DNA of 64,000 nt, from NCBI GenBank assembly GCA_934539245.1, contig CAKTCK010000001.1, positions 18,583 through 82,582 on the forward strand, in the 5' to 3' direction. The notes below the pieces were generated by a model that saw only the letters and a program-made list of their open reading frames with translations, made no database searches and was not told where the DNA came from. Origin of the DNA: an uncultured Faecalibacterium sp. Lineage in GTDB: Bacteria > Bacillota > Clostridia > Oscillospirales > Ruminococcaceae. The stretch's first letter is position 1. Every line of letters begins with the position of its first letter. Positions 1-7,961 of the stretch are shown here, one piece after another. Both the position numbers and the translations under genes were made by a program.

Positions 1-724
1 GCACAATGCCGCAGCTGCCGTCTGCACAGGCGTATACCGCGCCCTGCCCGCCCATGGTCACCACCATGCTGGGAATGTTGGCGCTGCGCACGTTGCTGCT
101 GAGCACCCGGCACATCTCGTCCGGGGAGAGGTGGTCGTAATCATCCGAGAACAACAGCCCGGCCTCCTGCTGGTTGCAGACGAAACAATCGATCTGCTGC
201 AAGAAATCCCGCCGCTCCATGGCGATGCTCATGTTGGAGACAACGGCAAACACCTTTTTGCCGTACTTTTTGGCGTAGCGCAGGGTCTGCTTCACCGTCT
301 CTTTTTCAAGGTCCAGCTCCAGCGCAATGGAATCGCAGTCTGCAAAGATTTCGTCGCCCTGCTCCTGTAACAGACCGGTCAGCGGGGTGGTGTCCGGCCG
401 CTTGGAGATGGCAGCGTGCACATCGCCGTCGTTGTCAAAGATGGCCAGCCATGTGCCCATGCCGTCCGGCTTTTTCTGGATAAAGCGGGTGTTTACCTTG
501 TGTTTTGCCAGCTTGTCGATGACGTCCTGTCCCATGCCGGTGTCGTCTACCAGACCCACAAAGGTGGGGCGCAGCTCCACGTTGGCGATATCCTCCACCA
601 CGTTGCGGCTCACGCCGCCGTGTACCTGCTCGATGCGTCCGGCATTGCGCCCGCCGGGGATATAGGTGGAAAGGGGATAACCCTTGATATCTACAAAAAC
701 AGCTCCGATGACTACGATGCCCAT
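1..724 (-). CDS. PfkB-family carbohydrate kinase, 3' end beyond window
   Basis: Reading leftward from ATG at 722-724, 241 codons stay open to the window edge. The N-terminus (MGIVVIGAVFVDIKGYPL) and the glycine-rich PGGRNAGRIEQVHGGVSRNV segment match the sugar-binding start of ribokinase/PfkB kinases, and a VVTMGGQGAVY strand occurs near the end. The family's catalytic GAGD motif would lie outside the window, so activity cannot be judged. An AGAAAGG ribosome site precedes the start, and a TATAAT-like -10 lies at 764-769 on the same strand with no good -35. Substrate is unknown: nucleoside, ribose or another sugar are all possible. Confidence 0.8.
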   Translation of the reverse strand, partial: MGIVVIGAVFVDIKGYPLSTYIPGGRNAGRIEQVHGGVSRNVVEDIANVELRPTFVGLVDDTGMGQDVIDKLAKHKVNTRFIQKKPDGMGTWLAIFDNDGDVHAAISKRPDTTPLTGLLQEQGDEIFADCDSIALELDLEKETVKQTLRYAKKYGKKVFAVVSNMSIAMERRDFLQQIDCFVCNQQEAGLLFSDDYDHLSPDEMCRVLSSNVRSANIPSMVVTMGGQGAVYACADGSCGIV

Positions 725-848
725 AAACGATAAACCTTTCTGACTTCAGTTGATTTTACCTGTATTATACAGGAAGCAGACAAAAGAAGCTATCCCTTTG
801 CCGTTTTTTGCAGAAAAATATCTTCCGCTAAGACCCTCCCGTGAAAAA

Positions 849-889
849 GGGCATCCGAAAAGTCCGCAGACTTTTCGGATGCCCAAATA
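849..889 (-). terminator. Bidirectional intrinsic terminator after the pyruvate-kinase-like gene
   Basis: A perfect 16-bp stem (GGGCATCCGAAAAGTC, loop CGCA) spans 849-884. Read leftward it is followed by CTTTTTCACGG, so it ends the pyruvate-kinase-like transcript. Essentially the same hairpin and flanks recur at 15638-15708. Confidence 0.8.
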
Positions 890-952
890 AAAAATAATTC
901 TTCCGCTGACGATGCCCAAAGCGCAGCGGAGGGCATTCTGAATCAGCCCCTG

Positions 953-1906
953 TCACATCGCCGTGCGGGCGGTGCGCACCAGATACTCCATAGCCTGTAC
1001 CGGGTACTGCCCGGCGGCGGTCTCGCCGGTGAGCATCAGACTGGATGCGCCGTCCAGTACGGCGTTGTAGATGTCGCTCACCTCGGCGCGGGTGGGCACA
1101 GCCCGGGTGTGCATGCTGTCTAGCATCTGGGTCACTACCATAAAGGGGACTCCCGCCGCCCGGCAGGCGGTGGAAAGCTGCTTTTGGCAGCGGGGCAGCT
1201 CCCACAGGGGCATGGCGTTGCCAAGGTCGCCCCGGGCAATGACCACCTCATCCACCAGCGGCAAAAACTCCGGCAGTGCCTGCACGCCCGCAAGGTTTTC
1301 AATTTTGGCGAGAATTTTCAGCTGCGGTGCGCCGGCTTCTGCCAGTGCCTGCCGCAGGTTGCGGATATCCGCAGCGCCGCGCACAAAGGGCAGCATCACG
1401 CCGGTAACGCCGCAACCGGCGGCGATGGCAAGGTTTTCTTTATCCTCGGCGGTCAGGGTGGGCATCTGGATGTCTGCCCCCGGTGCTGCCAGACTTTTGC
1501 GGCTTTGCAGCACCCCGCCCCGCACTACGGTGCACACGAGTGCTTCCGGCTCTACGGCGTCCACCCGTGCCAGCAGCTTGCCGTCATCCAGCAGCAGCTC
1601 CTGCCCGGGCTGCACGCCCTGCACCAGCGCGGAAGGGCAGGGGATGCCCGGCGCGCCCAGACGCACCGTCTGCCCGGCGGTCAGGGATAGCGGCTGCGGC
1701 AGACGGCCGATGCGCAGTTCCGGCCCCTGCAAATCAATGAGCAGCTTTTTTACCCCGGCTTTGCGCAGCAGCGCCAGCCAGTCCTCGTGCGCTGCCAGCG
1801 GGCCGTGAGAAAGATTCATGCGGATGCCAGTCATGCCGGCATCCACCATCTGCTGCAAAAGCGCTGCATCGGCACAGGCGGGGCCGATGGTTCCGTAAAA
1901 ATCCAT
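953..1906 (-). CDS. Pyruvate-kinase-like protein lacking the C-terminal domain
   Basis: A 317-residue protein starting at ATG 1904-1906, chosen because AGGAGG lies at 1911-1916. Motifs of pyruvate kinase are in order: TIGPACAD (6-13), RMNLSHG (29-35), DLQGPELR (58-65), LDDGKLL (106-112, B domain), AKIE with K202, ARGDLG (224-229), TQMLDSM (259-265), PTRAEVSD (271-278) and LTGETA (292-297). The usual enzyme has 470-590 residues; this one ends where the A-barrel ends, so the allosteric C domain is absent. The barrel active site looks intact. It may be a bona fide minimal pyruvate kinase or a relative acting on a different enolpyruvate; another full-length copy may exist elsewhere. Confidence 0.8.
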   Translation of the reverse strand: MDFYGTIGPACADAALLQQMVDAGMTGIRMNLSHGPLAAHEDWLALLRKAGVKKLLIDLQGPELRIGRLPQPLSLTAGQTVRLGAPGIPCPSALVQGVQPGQELLLDDGKLLARVDAVEPEALVCTVVRGGVLQSRKSLAAPGADIQMPTLTAEDKENLAIAAGCGVTGVMLPFVRGAADIRNLRQALAEAGAPQLKILAKIENLAGVQALPEFLPLVDEVVIARGDLGNAMPLWELPRCQKQLSTACRAAGVPFMVVTQMLDSMHTRAVPTRAEVSDIYNAVLDGASSLMLTGETAAGQYPVQAMEYLVRTARTAM

Positions 1907-1985
1907 AATTCCTCCTGCAATTCGTGTTTTCTTTCTATTGTAGCATGACCGCACGGCAAAAGATAGCCCGGCGGCGCATAAAAAA

Positions 1986-2016
1986 ACACCGGAAGCCGAT
2001 GCAAAGCCTCCGGTGT
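1986..2016 (-). terminator. Intrinsic terminator after the YfcE-type gene
   Basis: ACACCGGA and TCCGGTGT arms with an inner extension form an 11-bp stem with one mismatch. Leftward it is followed by a run of T, rightward by CTTTTTA, so it can act on both strands; only the leftward gene ends nearby. Confidence 0.65.
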
Positions 2017-2189
2017 CTTTTTATGATGCCTTATGGGGTTTACTGCTACACTTTGCACCGCCTGCGTTCAGTACAAAGCTTACAGCTCCCTCTATTTTTA
2101 AAGGTTGTACTTAGTTTACAGCATTTTGGGCGGTTCGTCAAGGGCTTTTTCCGGCTTTTGCCGGGAAAAATTGGAATATCACAACATTA

Positions 2190-2735
2190 TCACAACTGTA
2201 ACTGGTGGTAGCACACGCCTTCCATGGTTTTCCAGCAGGCGGTGTTTCCCTCCAAGGTCATGTAGCTGTGAGCGGTGTTTTCCTTGGGGATGCTCACAGA
2301 GCCGGGGTTCAGGTAAAGGTTCCCCTGCCCGAAGGCCGTCCATGCGGGCACATGGGTGTGGCCGTGGAGCAAAATGTCCCCCGGGGCAAGGGGCGGCAGA
2401 TGGTTCAGGTTGAACACATGGCCGTGGGTGACATAGACCAGCCGCTGCCCTACCGGCAGCACGGCGTAATCTGCCAGCACCGGGAAATTGAGCACCATCT
2501 GGTCCACCTCGGCATCGCAGTTGCCCCGCACGCACAGCAGCTTGGGCGCAAGGCTGTTCAGCAGGGGGATCACCTGCTTGGGGGCGTAGTCCCGGGGCAG
2601 GTCGTTGCGGGGACCGTGGTAGAGCAGATCTCCCAGAAACAGCAGGCGGTCGGCCTGCTCCCGTTCAAAGGCCTGCTGCAGCTGCTGCGCATAATAATAG
2701 GAGCCGTGCAGGTCTGATGCAATCATCCATTTCAT
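2190..2735 (-). CDS. YfcE/MJ0936-type metallophosphoesterase
   Basis: A 181-residue soluble protein of the normal length for YfcE-like phosphodiesterases. Metal-binding motifs are all present: DLHG near residue 8, GDLLYHG near 35, RGNCD near 70, THGHVF near 105 and HGHTHVP near 125, followed by NPGS. The family hydrolyses phosphodiester bonds with two metal ions; the physiological substrate is not known. Monocistronic: its upstream side faces the divergent MATE leader and its downstream side has a terminator. Confidence 0.85.
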   Translation of the reverse strand: MKWMIASDLHGSYYYAQQLQQAFEREQADRLLFLGDLLYHGPRNDLPRDYAPKQVIPLLNSLAPKLLCVRGNCDAEVDQMVLNFPVLADYAVLPVGQRLVYVTHGHVFNLNHLPPLAPGDILLHGHTHVPAWTAFGQGNLYLNPGSVSIPKENTAHSYMTLEGNTACWKTMEGVCYHQLQL

Positions 2736-2833
2736 ATACAGTGCCCTCCCTCAGAGCCGGTTTGCCTTATTGTAGCGCCTGCTGTAAAAATGGTCAAGTG
2801 GCTGTAAAAGTCGTACTTTTATATCAAAACCCC

Positions 2834-2862
2834 TTGACACACCGCTGAGGATGTGGTATTCT
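2834..2862 (+). promoter_or_regulatory. Sigma-70-type promoter of the MATE leader
   Basis: TTGACA at 2834-2839 and TATTCT at 2857-2862 are separated by 17 bp. It lies about 220 bp before the MATE start codon, leaving a long leader. Confidence 0.8.
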
Positions 2863-2869
2863 GCCAGAG

Positions 2870-3002
2870 TTGCAGCCCGCAAATGCGCGGGGGGCATATC
2901 GCGGACAGCTGCCGCGATCATAAAAACCGTGTGGATTTTTACAGCAACATTGCTACTTTTCGCCACACAATGACCTCCCGACGGTCATTGTGTGGCTTTT
3001 TT
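2870..3002 (+). ncRNA. Structured leader with intrinsic terminator before MATE gene (candidate riboswitch/attenuator)
   Basis: Within the leader a CCCGC/GCGGG hairpin (2876-2891), an ATCGCGG/CCGCGAT hairpin with a 7-base loop (2898-2918) and a 14-bp terminator stem (2962-2975 with 2983-2996) followed by TTTTTT can be drawn. GTGTGG at 2929-2934 could pair with CCACAC at 2963-2968, which is inside the terminator, giving a competing antiterminator. The layout is that of a transcription-attenuating riboswitch. I do not recognise a consensus; guanidine-IV RNAs are known to precede MATE genes in clostridia but I cannot confirm a match. Confidence 0.6.
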
Positions 3003-3081
3003 GTGCGCCGGAAACCGGCTGCAAGCCGATGCGGTGCCCGACACATTTTTACTTTTTACAGATAGCAGGTGAAATTTTTCA

Positions 3082-4416
3082 ATGAACGAAACTTTTATGA
3101 AGGAAAAGCCGGTGCTGCCGCTGCTGCTCTCGATGGCGCTGCCCAATGTGCTCTCCATGCTGGTAAACAGCCTGTACAACATCGTGGACAGTCTGTTTGT
3201 GGCGCGCATCAGCGAGGACGCCATGACCGCTTTAAGTCTGGTGTTCCCCATCCAGAACTTTTCCAACGCCATTGCCATTGGCTTTGGCATCGGCATCAAT
3301 GCCATGATCGCGCTGTATCTGGGCGCGGGCGACCGCGAAAAGGCCGAGATGACCGCCACCCACGGCTTTGTGCTCAGCCTTGTGCACGGCGTGGTGATGA
3401 TGGCGGTCAGCATCGCCATCATGCCCGGCTTTCTGCGCCGCTTTACGCAGGACGAGGGGCTGATCGCCGCCGGCATTACCTACTCCACTATCGTGTTCCT
3501 GTTTTTGGTCGTGAACATGGTCTCGCTGGCCTTTGAAAAGATCTTTCAGGCGGTGGGCCGCATGAAGGTGTCCATGGTCGCCCTGATCACCGGCTGCGTG
3601 TGCAATATTCTGCTGGACCCGGTGCTCATCTTTGGGCTTGGGCCGGTGCCTGCCATGGGCATTGCGGGCGCGGCACTGGCGACCGGCATCGGTCAGGCGC
3701 TCAGCGTGGTAGTTTACCTTGTGGTCTATCTGCGCACCGAGCTGCCGGTGCGGCTGCGCCGCAGCTGCCTGCGCCCGGACGCAGTGCTGGACGGCAAACT
3801 GTACGCCATCGGCATTCCGGCGATCCTCAATCTGGCGCTGCCCTCGCTGCTGGTCACCTTCCTCAACGGGCTGCTGGCGGCCTTTTCGCAGAGCTATGTG
3901 GTGGTGCTGGGCATCTATTATAAATTGCAGACCTTTTTGTATCTGCCCGCCAACGGCTTTGTGCAGGGTATGCGTCCGCTTATCGGCTATAACTACGGTG
4001 CGCGGGAGCACACTCGGGTGAAAAAGCTGTTCCAGCTGACCCTGCTCATGAGTGCAGCCATCATGGCGGCGGGCACGGTCATCTGTCAGCTTGCCTCCGG
4101 GGAGCTGATGGGGCTGTTCACCCAGAACCCCGAAACCATCGCCGCCGGGCAGACTGCCCTGCGCATCATCAGCATCGGCTTTGTCATCTCTGCGGTCTCC
4201 ACCACCGCTTCCGGTGCACTGGAGGGTCTGGGCAAGGGCGCGGAATCGCTGGTCATCGCGCTGTGCCGGTATGTTATTTTCATCATGCCGCTGGCTGCGC
4301 TGCTGTGCAACTGGCTGGGTGCAGACGGCGCTTGGCACGCCTTCTGGCTCACCGAGGTGCTGGCGGCGGTGGTCTCCGGCATTGTTTACCGCCGGGCGGT
4401 CACACATAAAAAATAA
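3082..4416 (+). CDS. MATE-family multidrug/cation efflux transporter
   Basis: A 444-residue integral membrane protein with about twelve hydrophobic segments in two similar halves, the normal MATE size. The start MNETFMKEKPVLPLLLSMALPNVLSML and the LVNSLYNIVDSLFV segment are characteristic of the MepA/DinF-type branch; the GMRPLIGYNYGA signature lies mid-protein. It would exchange Na+ or H+ for organic cations or drugs across the cytoplasmic membrane. AGGTG lies upstream of ATG 3082. Expression probably depends on the attenuator-like leader before it. Substrate unknown. Confidence 0.9.
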   Translation: MNETFMKEKPVLPLLLSMALPNVLSMLVNSLYNIVDSLFVARISEDAMTALSLVFPIQNFSNAIAIGFGIGINAMIALYLGAGDREKAEMTATHGFVLSLVHGVVMMAVSIAIMPGFLRRFTQDEGLIAAGITYSTIVFLFLVVNMVSLAFEKIFQAVGRMKVSMVALITGCVCNILLDPVLIFGLGPVPAMGIAGAALATGIGQALSVVVYLVVYLRTELPVRLRRSCLRPDAVLDGKLYAIGIPAILNLALPSLLVTFLNGLLAAFSQSYVVVLGIYYKLQTFLYLPANGFVQGMRPLIGYNYGAREHTRVKKLFQLTLLMSAAIMAAGTVICQLASGELMGLFTQNPETIAAGQTALRIISIGFVISAVSTTASGALEGLGKGAESLVIALCRYVIFIMPLAALLCNWLGADGAWHAFWLTEVLAAVVSGIVYRRAVTHKK

Positions 4417-4425
4417 GAATTTCTG

Positions 4426-4455
4426 ATAGGGGCGTTTCATAACGTCCCTATTTTT
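4426..4455 (+). terminator. Terminator after MATE gene
   Basis: ATAGGG-CGTT paired with AACG-CCCTAT around a TCAT loop, followed by TTTTT. Confidence 0.75.
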
Positions 4456-4547
4456 CATTGACACTACGGCAAAAGTACGGTAAAATATTCTTCGTGTTTT
4501 GACAAAAACTGTCAGTGCGCAAGATATTACAGAGGATGTGGAAGTAT

Positions 4548-5939
4548 ATGATCGAGACCATTGCCACCGTCAATCAGGCGGTGAACAGCTTTATCTGGGG
4601 CATCCCCGCCATGGTGTGCATCATTGGCGTGGGCTTGCTGCTCAGTGTCCGCACGGGCTTTTTGCAGATCCGCAAATTCCCCTACGCCATCCGCACCACC
4701 GTGGGACGAATGTTCCGCAAGCGGGACGCTTCGGACGGTGCCATGACCCCTTTTCAGGCGGTTTGCACCGCGCTGGCGGGCACGGTGGGCACCGGCAACA
4801 TTGCTGGTGTGGCGGGCGCTATCGCCATCGGCGGCCCGGGTGCCGTGTTCTGGATGTGGTGCTCTGCGCTGCTGGGGATGTGCACCAAGTTTGCCGAGGT
4901 GACGCTGGCTGTGCATTTCCGAGAGCGCAGCGACACCGGCGAGTGGGTGGGCGGCCCGATGTACTATATTAAAAACGGCCTTGGCCGTCGCTGGCAGTTT
5001 CTGGCTGTGCTGTACGCGCTGTTCGGCGTGCTGACCGTGTTCGGCACCGGCAACGCAACGCAGGTGAATACCATCGTGGCGGCAGTGGATACCGCTCTGC
5101 TGGAATACGGGCTTGTGGGCAGCGGCTTTCTGCCTACCCTCAACCTTATCGTGGGCATCCTTGTGGCTGTTCTGGTGGCGCTGGTGCTGCTGGGCGGCAT
5201 CAAGCGCATTGGCAGCGTGAGCGAGAAGCTGGTGCCCTTTATGGCACTGTTCTATATTGTGCTGTCGGTAGGCGTGGTGGTGCTCAATTTCTCCCGCCTG
5301 CCCTATGTGCTGGAATCCATCGTGGCGGGCGCGTTCAACCCCGCTGCCTTTACCGGCGGCACCATCGGCAGCCTGTTCGTCAGTATGCAAAAGGGCGTTT
5401 CCCGCGGCATCTTTTCCAATGAGGCCGGTCTTGGCACCGGCTCCATCGCCCATGCCTGCGCCGACACCAAAAAGCCGGTCAAGCAGGGTATGTTCGGCAT
5501 TTTTGAGGTGTTTGCCGATACCATCGTCATCTGCACCCTGACCGCGCTGGTCATCCTGTGCAGCGGCACCCCGGTCAGCTACGGCGCAGCGGCCGGTGCC
5601 GAGCTGACCATCTCCGGTTTTACCACCACCTACGGCGGCTGGGCTTCCATTTTTACCGCTGTGGCGCTGTGCTGCTTTGCCTTTTCCACCATCATTGGCT
5701 GGGGTCTGTACGGTTCCCGCTTTCTGGTGTTCCTGTGCAAGAGCAACAAGGTGGCGCGTCCCTTCTTTGTGGTGTATTCTCTTGTGGCCATTCTGGGCGC
5801 TACCATGGATCTTGGTCTGCTGTGGAGCATCGCCGATACCTTTAACGGTCTGATGAGCATTCCCAACCTCATTGCACTGCTGCTGCTTTCCGGCACGGTG
5901 GTGCAGCTGACCCGCGCCTTTTTTGAATCGGAAGGGTGA
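4548..5939 (+). CDS. AGCS-family sodium/alanine (glycine) symporter
   Basis: A 463-residue protein from ATG 4548, with AGAGGA about 12 nt upstream; the same frame is open to a GTG at 4515 but that has no ribosome site. About ten membrane spans. Family signatures include the GLLLSVRTGFLQIRKF start, the TALAGTVGTGNIAGVAGAI stretch and the IFSNEAGLGTGSIAHA segment, which carry the Na+ and amino-acid site in AGCS proteins. It imports alanine or glycine with Na+. Hydrophobic to the end, with no soluble domain. Stands between terminator and promoter, so probably monocistronic. Confidence 0.9.
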   Translation: MIETIATVNQAVNSFIWGIPAMVCIIGVGLLLSVRTGFLQIRKFPYAIRTTVGRMFRKRDASDGAMTPFQAVCTALAGTVGTGNIAGVAGAIAIGGPGAVFWMWCSALLGMCTKFAEVTLAVHFRERSDTGEWVGGPMYYIKNGLGRRWQFLAVLYALFGVLTVFGTGNATQVNTIVAAVDTALLEYGLVGSGFLPTLNLIVGILVAVLVALVLLGGIKRIGSVSEKLVPFMALFYIVLSVGVVVLNFSRLPYVLESIVAGAFNPAAFTGGTIGSLFVSMQKGVSRGIFSNEAGLGTGSIAHACADTKKPVKQGMFGIFEVFADTIVICTLTALVILCSGTPVSYGAAAGAELTISGFTTTYGGWASIFTAVALCCFAFSTIIGWGLYGSRFLVFLCKSNKVARPFFVVYSLVAILGATMDLGLLWSIADTFNGLMSIPNLIALLLLSGTVVQLTRAFFESEG

Positions 5940-5958
5940 GCGGTATTCCCGCCCATAG

Positions 5959-5987
5959 TGGACAGAAACGCCGGAACGCGGTATACT
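5959..5987 (+). promoter_or_regulatory. Promoter of the M29 aminopeptidase gene
   Basis: TGGACA, 17-bp spacer, TATACT. It lies 43 bp before the GTG start. Confidence 0.7.
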
Positions 5988-6030
5988 GAGAGAAAAACAA
6001 CGGTGGCTATGCACCACAGGAGGTTCTAAC

Positions 6031-7272
6031 GTGGAAAACTTTAACGAACTGCTGCAAAAGTATGCGGATTTTATCGTCCGGGTGGGTGTGAACCCGCAGC
6101 CGGGGCAGACTCTTATCATCAACTGCCCGCTGGAGGGTGCCCCGCTGGCACGGCTGTGCGTGCGCAGCGCCTACGAGGCCGGTGCACGGGACGTGCAGGT
6201 GAACTGGCAGGATGATGCCGTTACCCGCATCCGCATGGAGCTGGGCAGCGAGGAGGCGTTGACCGACCACAAGGGCTGGCAGCTGCGCCGCTATCTGGAC
6301 TACGCCGAGAGCGAGGGCAGTGTGTGCGTGCTGCACCTCATCGCGGACGACCCGGAACTGTTTGCCGGGCTGGACGGTGCCAAGATCAGCCGGGTGAACA
6401 GCTCGAACCGCAGCTTTATGCAGCCGTGGCGGGAGTACACCATGAACGACCGGGTGCAGTGGTCCATCGCCGCTCTGCCCGCCGAGCCATGGGCGAAGAA
6501 GATGTTCCCGGAGCTGGACACTGCCGCCGCCATTGAGGCACAGTGGAAGCTGATCTTTGATACCTGCCGCGTGACCGGCGGCGACCCGGTAGGGGAGTGG
6601 CAGAAGCATCTGGACCGCCTGAACGAGCTGGGCGCAAAGATGAACGCTCTGGATCTGGAAAGCGTGCATTTTGAAAGCGCCAACGGCACCGACCTGACCG
6701 TGGGTCTGGCCGAGCAGGCCGTGTGGGAGAGTGCCGGCAGCAAAAACGAGAAGGGGGTGCCCTTCCTGCCCAACATCCCCACCGAGGAGGTGTTCACCGC
6801 ACCCCATAAGGATAAGGTGGACGGCATCGTTTACGGCACAAAGCCCTACGTCTTTAACGGGCAGCTGATCAAGAACTTCCATGTCACCTTCAAGGACGGC
6901 AAGGTGGTGGAGCACGGCGCGGACGAGGGCGCAGACCTGCTGGGTCAGCTGCTGGACACCGACGAGGGCGCACGCCACATCGGTGAGGTGGCACTGGTGC
7001 CCGCCTCCAGCCCCATCAACCGCAGCGGCAAGCTGTTCTACAACACCCTGTTTGACGAGAACGCTGCCTGCCACATCGCCTTTGGCGACAGCTACCCCGG
7101 CACCACCGTGGGCGGCACCGGCCTTTCCAAGGAAGAGCTGGCAGCCCGCGGCATGAACCACTCCTCCCTGCACGAGGATGTGATGGTGGGTGCAGAGGAC
7201 AGCCGCATCACCGGCAAATGCCGCGACGGCCGCACTGTACAGCTGTTCGAAAACGGCGTCTGGGTGCTGTAA
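6031..7272 (+). CDS. M29-family aminopeptidase
   Basis: A 413-residue cytoplasmic metallopeptidase, the usual size for thermophilic-type aminopeptidase T/AmpS/PepS. GTG start 6031 follows AGGAGG with 8-nt spacing. The C-terminal half holds the metal-ligand region: the GEVALVPASSPIN segment, FYNTLFDENAACHIAFG, and the HEDVMVGAEDSRITG segment. It removes N-terminal residues from peptides using two metal ions. Own promoter at 5959; the next gene has another promoter, so it is not part of the nusA operon. Confidence 0.9.
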   Translation: MENFNELLQKYADFIVRVGVNPQPGQTLIINCPLEGAPLARLCVRSAYEAGARDVQVNWQDDAVTRIRMELGSEEALTDHKGWQLRRYLDYAESEGSVCVLHLIADDPELFAGLDGAKISRVNSSNRSFMQPWREYTMNDRVQWSIAALPAEPWAKKMFPELDTAAAIEAQWKLIFDTCRVTGGDPVGEWQKHLDRLNELGAKMNALDLESVHFESANGTDLTVGLAEQAVWESAGSKNEKGVPFLPNIPTEEVFTAPHKDKVDGIVYGTKPYVFNGQLIKNFHVTFKDGKVVEHGADEGADLLGQLLDTDEGARHIGEVALVPASSPINRSGKLFYNTLFDENAACHIAFGDSYPGTTVGGTGLSKEELAARGMNHSSLHEDVMVGAEDSRITGKCRDGRTVQLFENGVWVL

Positions 7273-7316
7273 AAAGCCCCAAAGGGCGCACAACTGCAAA
7301 AAAATTGCGAAAATGC

Positions 7317-7345
7317 TTGCATAAATCGCAAGAGTATGCTATATT
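7317..7345 (+). promoter_or_regulatory. Promoter of the rimP-nusA-infB operon
   Basis: TTGCAT, 17-bp spacer, TATATT, 75 bp before the rimP start. Confidence 0.75.
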
Positions 7346-7370
7346 CTAGTAGTACGATATAGTTTAACCT

Positions 7371-7398
7371 GAAACGTGGGCCGCAAGGTCCGCGTTTC
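7371..7398 (+). promoter_or_regulatory. GNRA-capped hairpin in rimP leader
   Basis: A 12-bp stem GAAACGTGGGCC / GGTCCGCGTTTC with a GCAA tetraloop ends 10 nt before the rimP ribosome site. It resembles the hairpins found in leaders of rimP operons and may tune translation or stability; the following TTGTTTGTTT is too interrupted to be a clear terminator. Confidence 0.55.
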
Positions 7399-7419
7399 TT
7401 GTTTGTTTGGAGGTTTTTT

Positions 7420-7905
7420 ATGGCGAAGCAGTCTGGCGGCAACACCGCGCAGAGAGTGGAAGCGCTTGTCCGTCCCACGGTGGAAGGCATGGGTCTGCGC
7501 CTGTGGGATGTGGTTTTTGAGAAGGAAGGGCCGGACTGGTATCTTCGCATCCTCATCGACCGGGACGGCACCATGGATACCGACACCTGTGCAGAGGTGT
7601 CCCACGCACTGGACCCCATTCTGGATGAGGCAGACCCCATCGACCAGAGCTATTATCTGGAGGTAGGCAGCCCCGGCCTTGGCCGCAAGCTGACCCGCCC
7701 GGAGCACTACGAGGCGCTCAAGGGCCAGAAGGTGCGGGCAAAGCTCATCCGCCCCAACGCTGACGGCGTGCGGGAGCTTTCCGGCATCCTGACCGGCCGC
7801 GAGGGCAGCACCGTGACGCTGGAAACCGAGAACGGCCCCGTGACCTTTGAAGTAAATGCAGCCTCCGGCGTGCAGCTGTGCGACGACGAGGATCTGTTCA
7901 ACTGA
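7420..7905 (+). CDS. rimP: Ribosome maturation factor RimP
   Basis: 161 residues, start at ATG 7420 with GGAGG at 7409-7413. The N-terminal alpha/beta domain carries LRILIDRDGTMDTDTCAEVS and the LEVGSPGLGRKL motif of the family, followed by a small Sm-like barrel with the LKGQKVRAKL strand. RimP binds the free 30S subunit and is needed for its maturation. First gene of the operon rimP-nusA-rnpM-ylxQ-infB-rbfA-nrnA-truB-ribF. Confidence 0.95.
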   Translation: MAKQSGGNTAQRVEALVRPTVEGMGLRLWDVVFEKEGPDWYLRILIDRDGTMDTDTCAEVSHALDPILDEADPIDQSYYLEVGSPGLGRKLTRPEHYEALKGQKVRAKLIRPNADGVRELSGILTGREGSTVTLETENGPVTFEVNAASGVQLCDDEDLFN

Positions 7906-7961
7906 GAAGTATCATCTCTGATGGAGAAAAGAGAACAAAATATATAGGAGGAACCCGAAAA

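Noticed and set aside
2751..2966. 71-codon minus-strand ORF before the MATE gene
   Set aside because: Lies over the leader hairpins, with no ribosome site.
4527..6122. Large antisense frames such as this one, 7707-9419, 9669-11741, 15947-18175 and 33569-37018
   Set aside because: They lie opposite well-identified genes, have low-complexity His/Gln/Ala/Gly-rich translations, and arise from the codon bias of the GC-rich sense genes.
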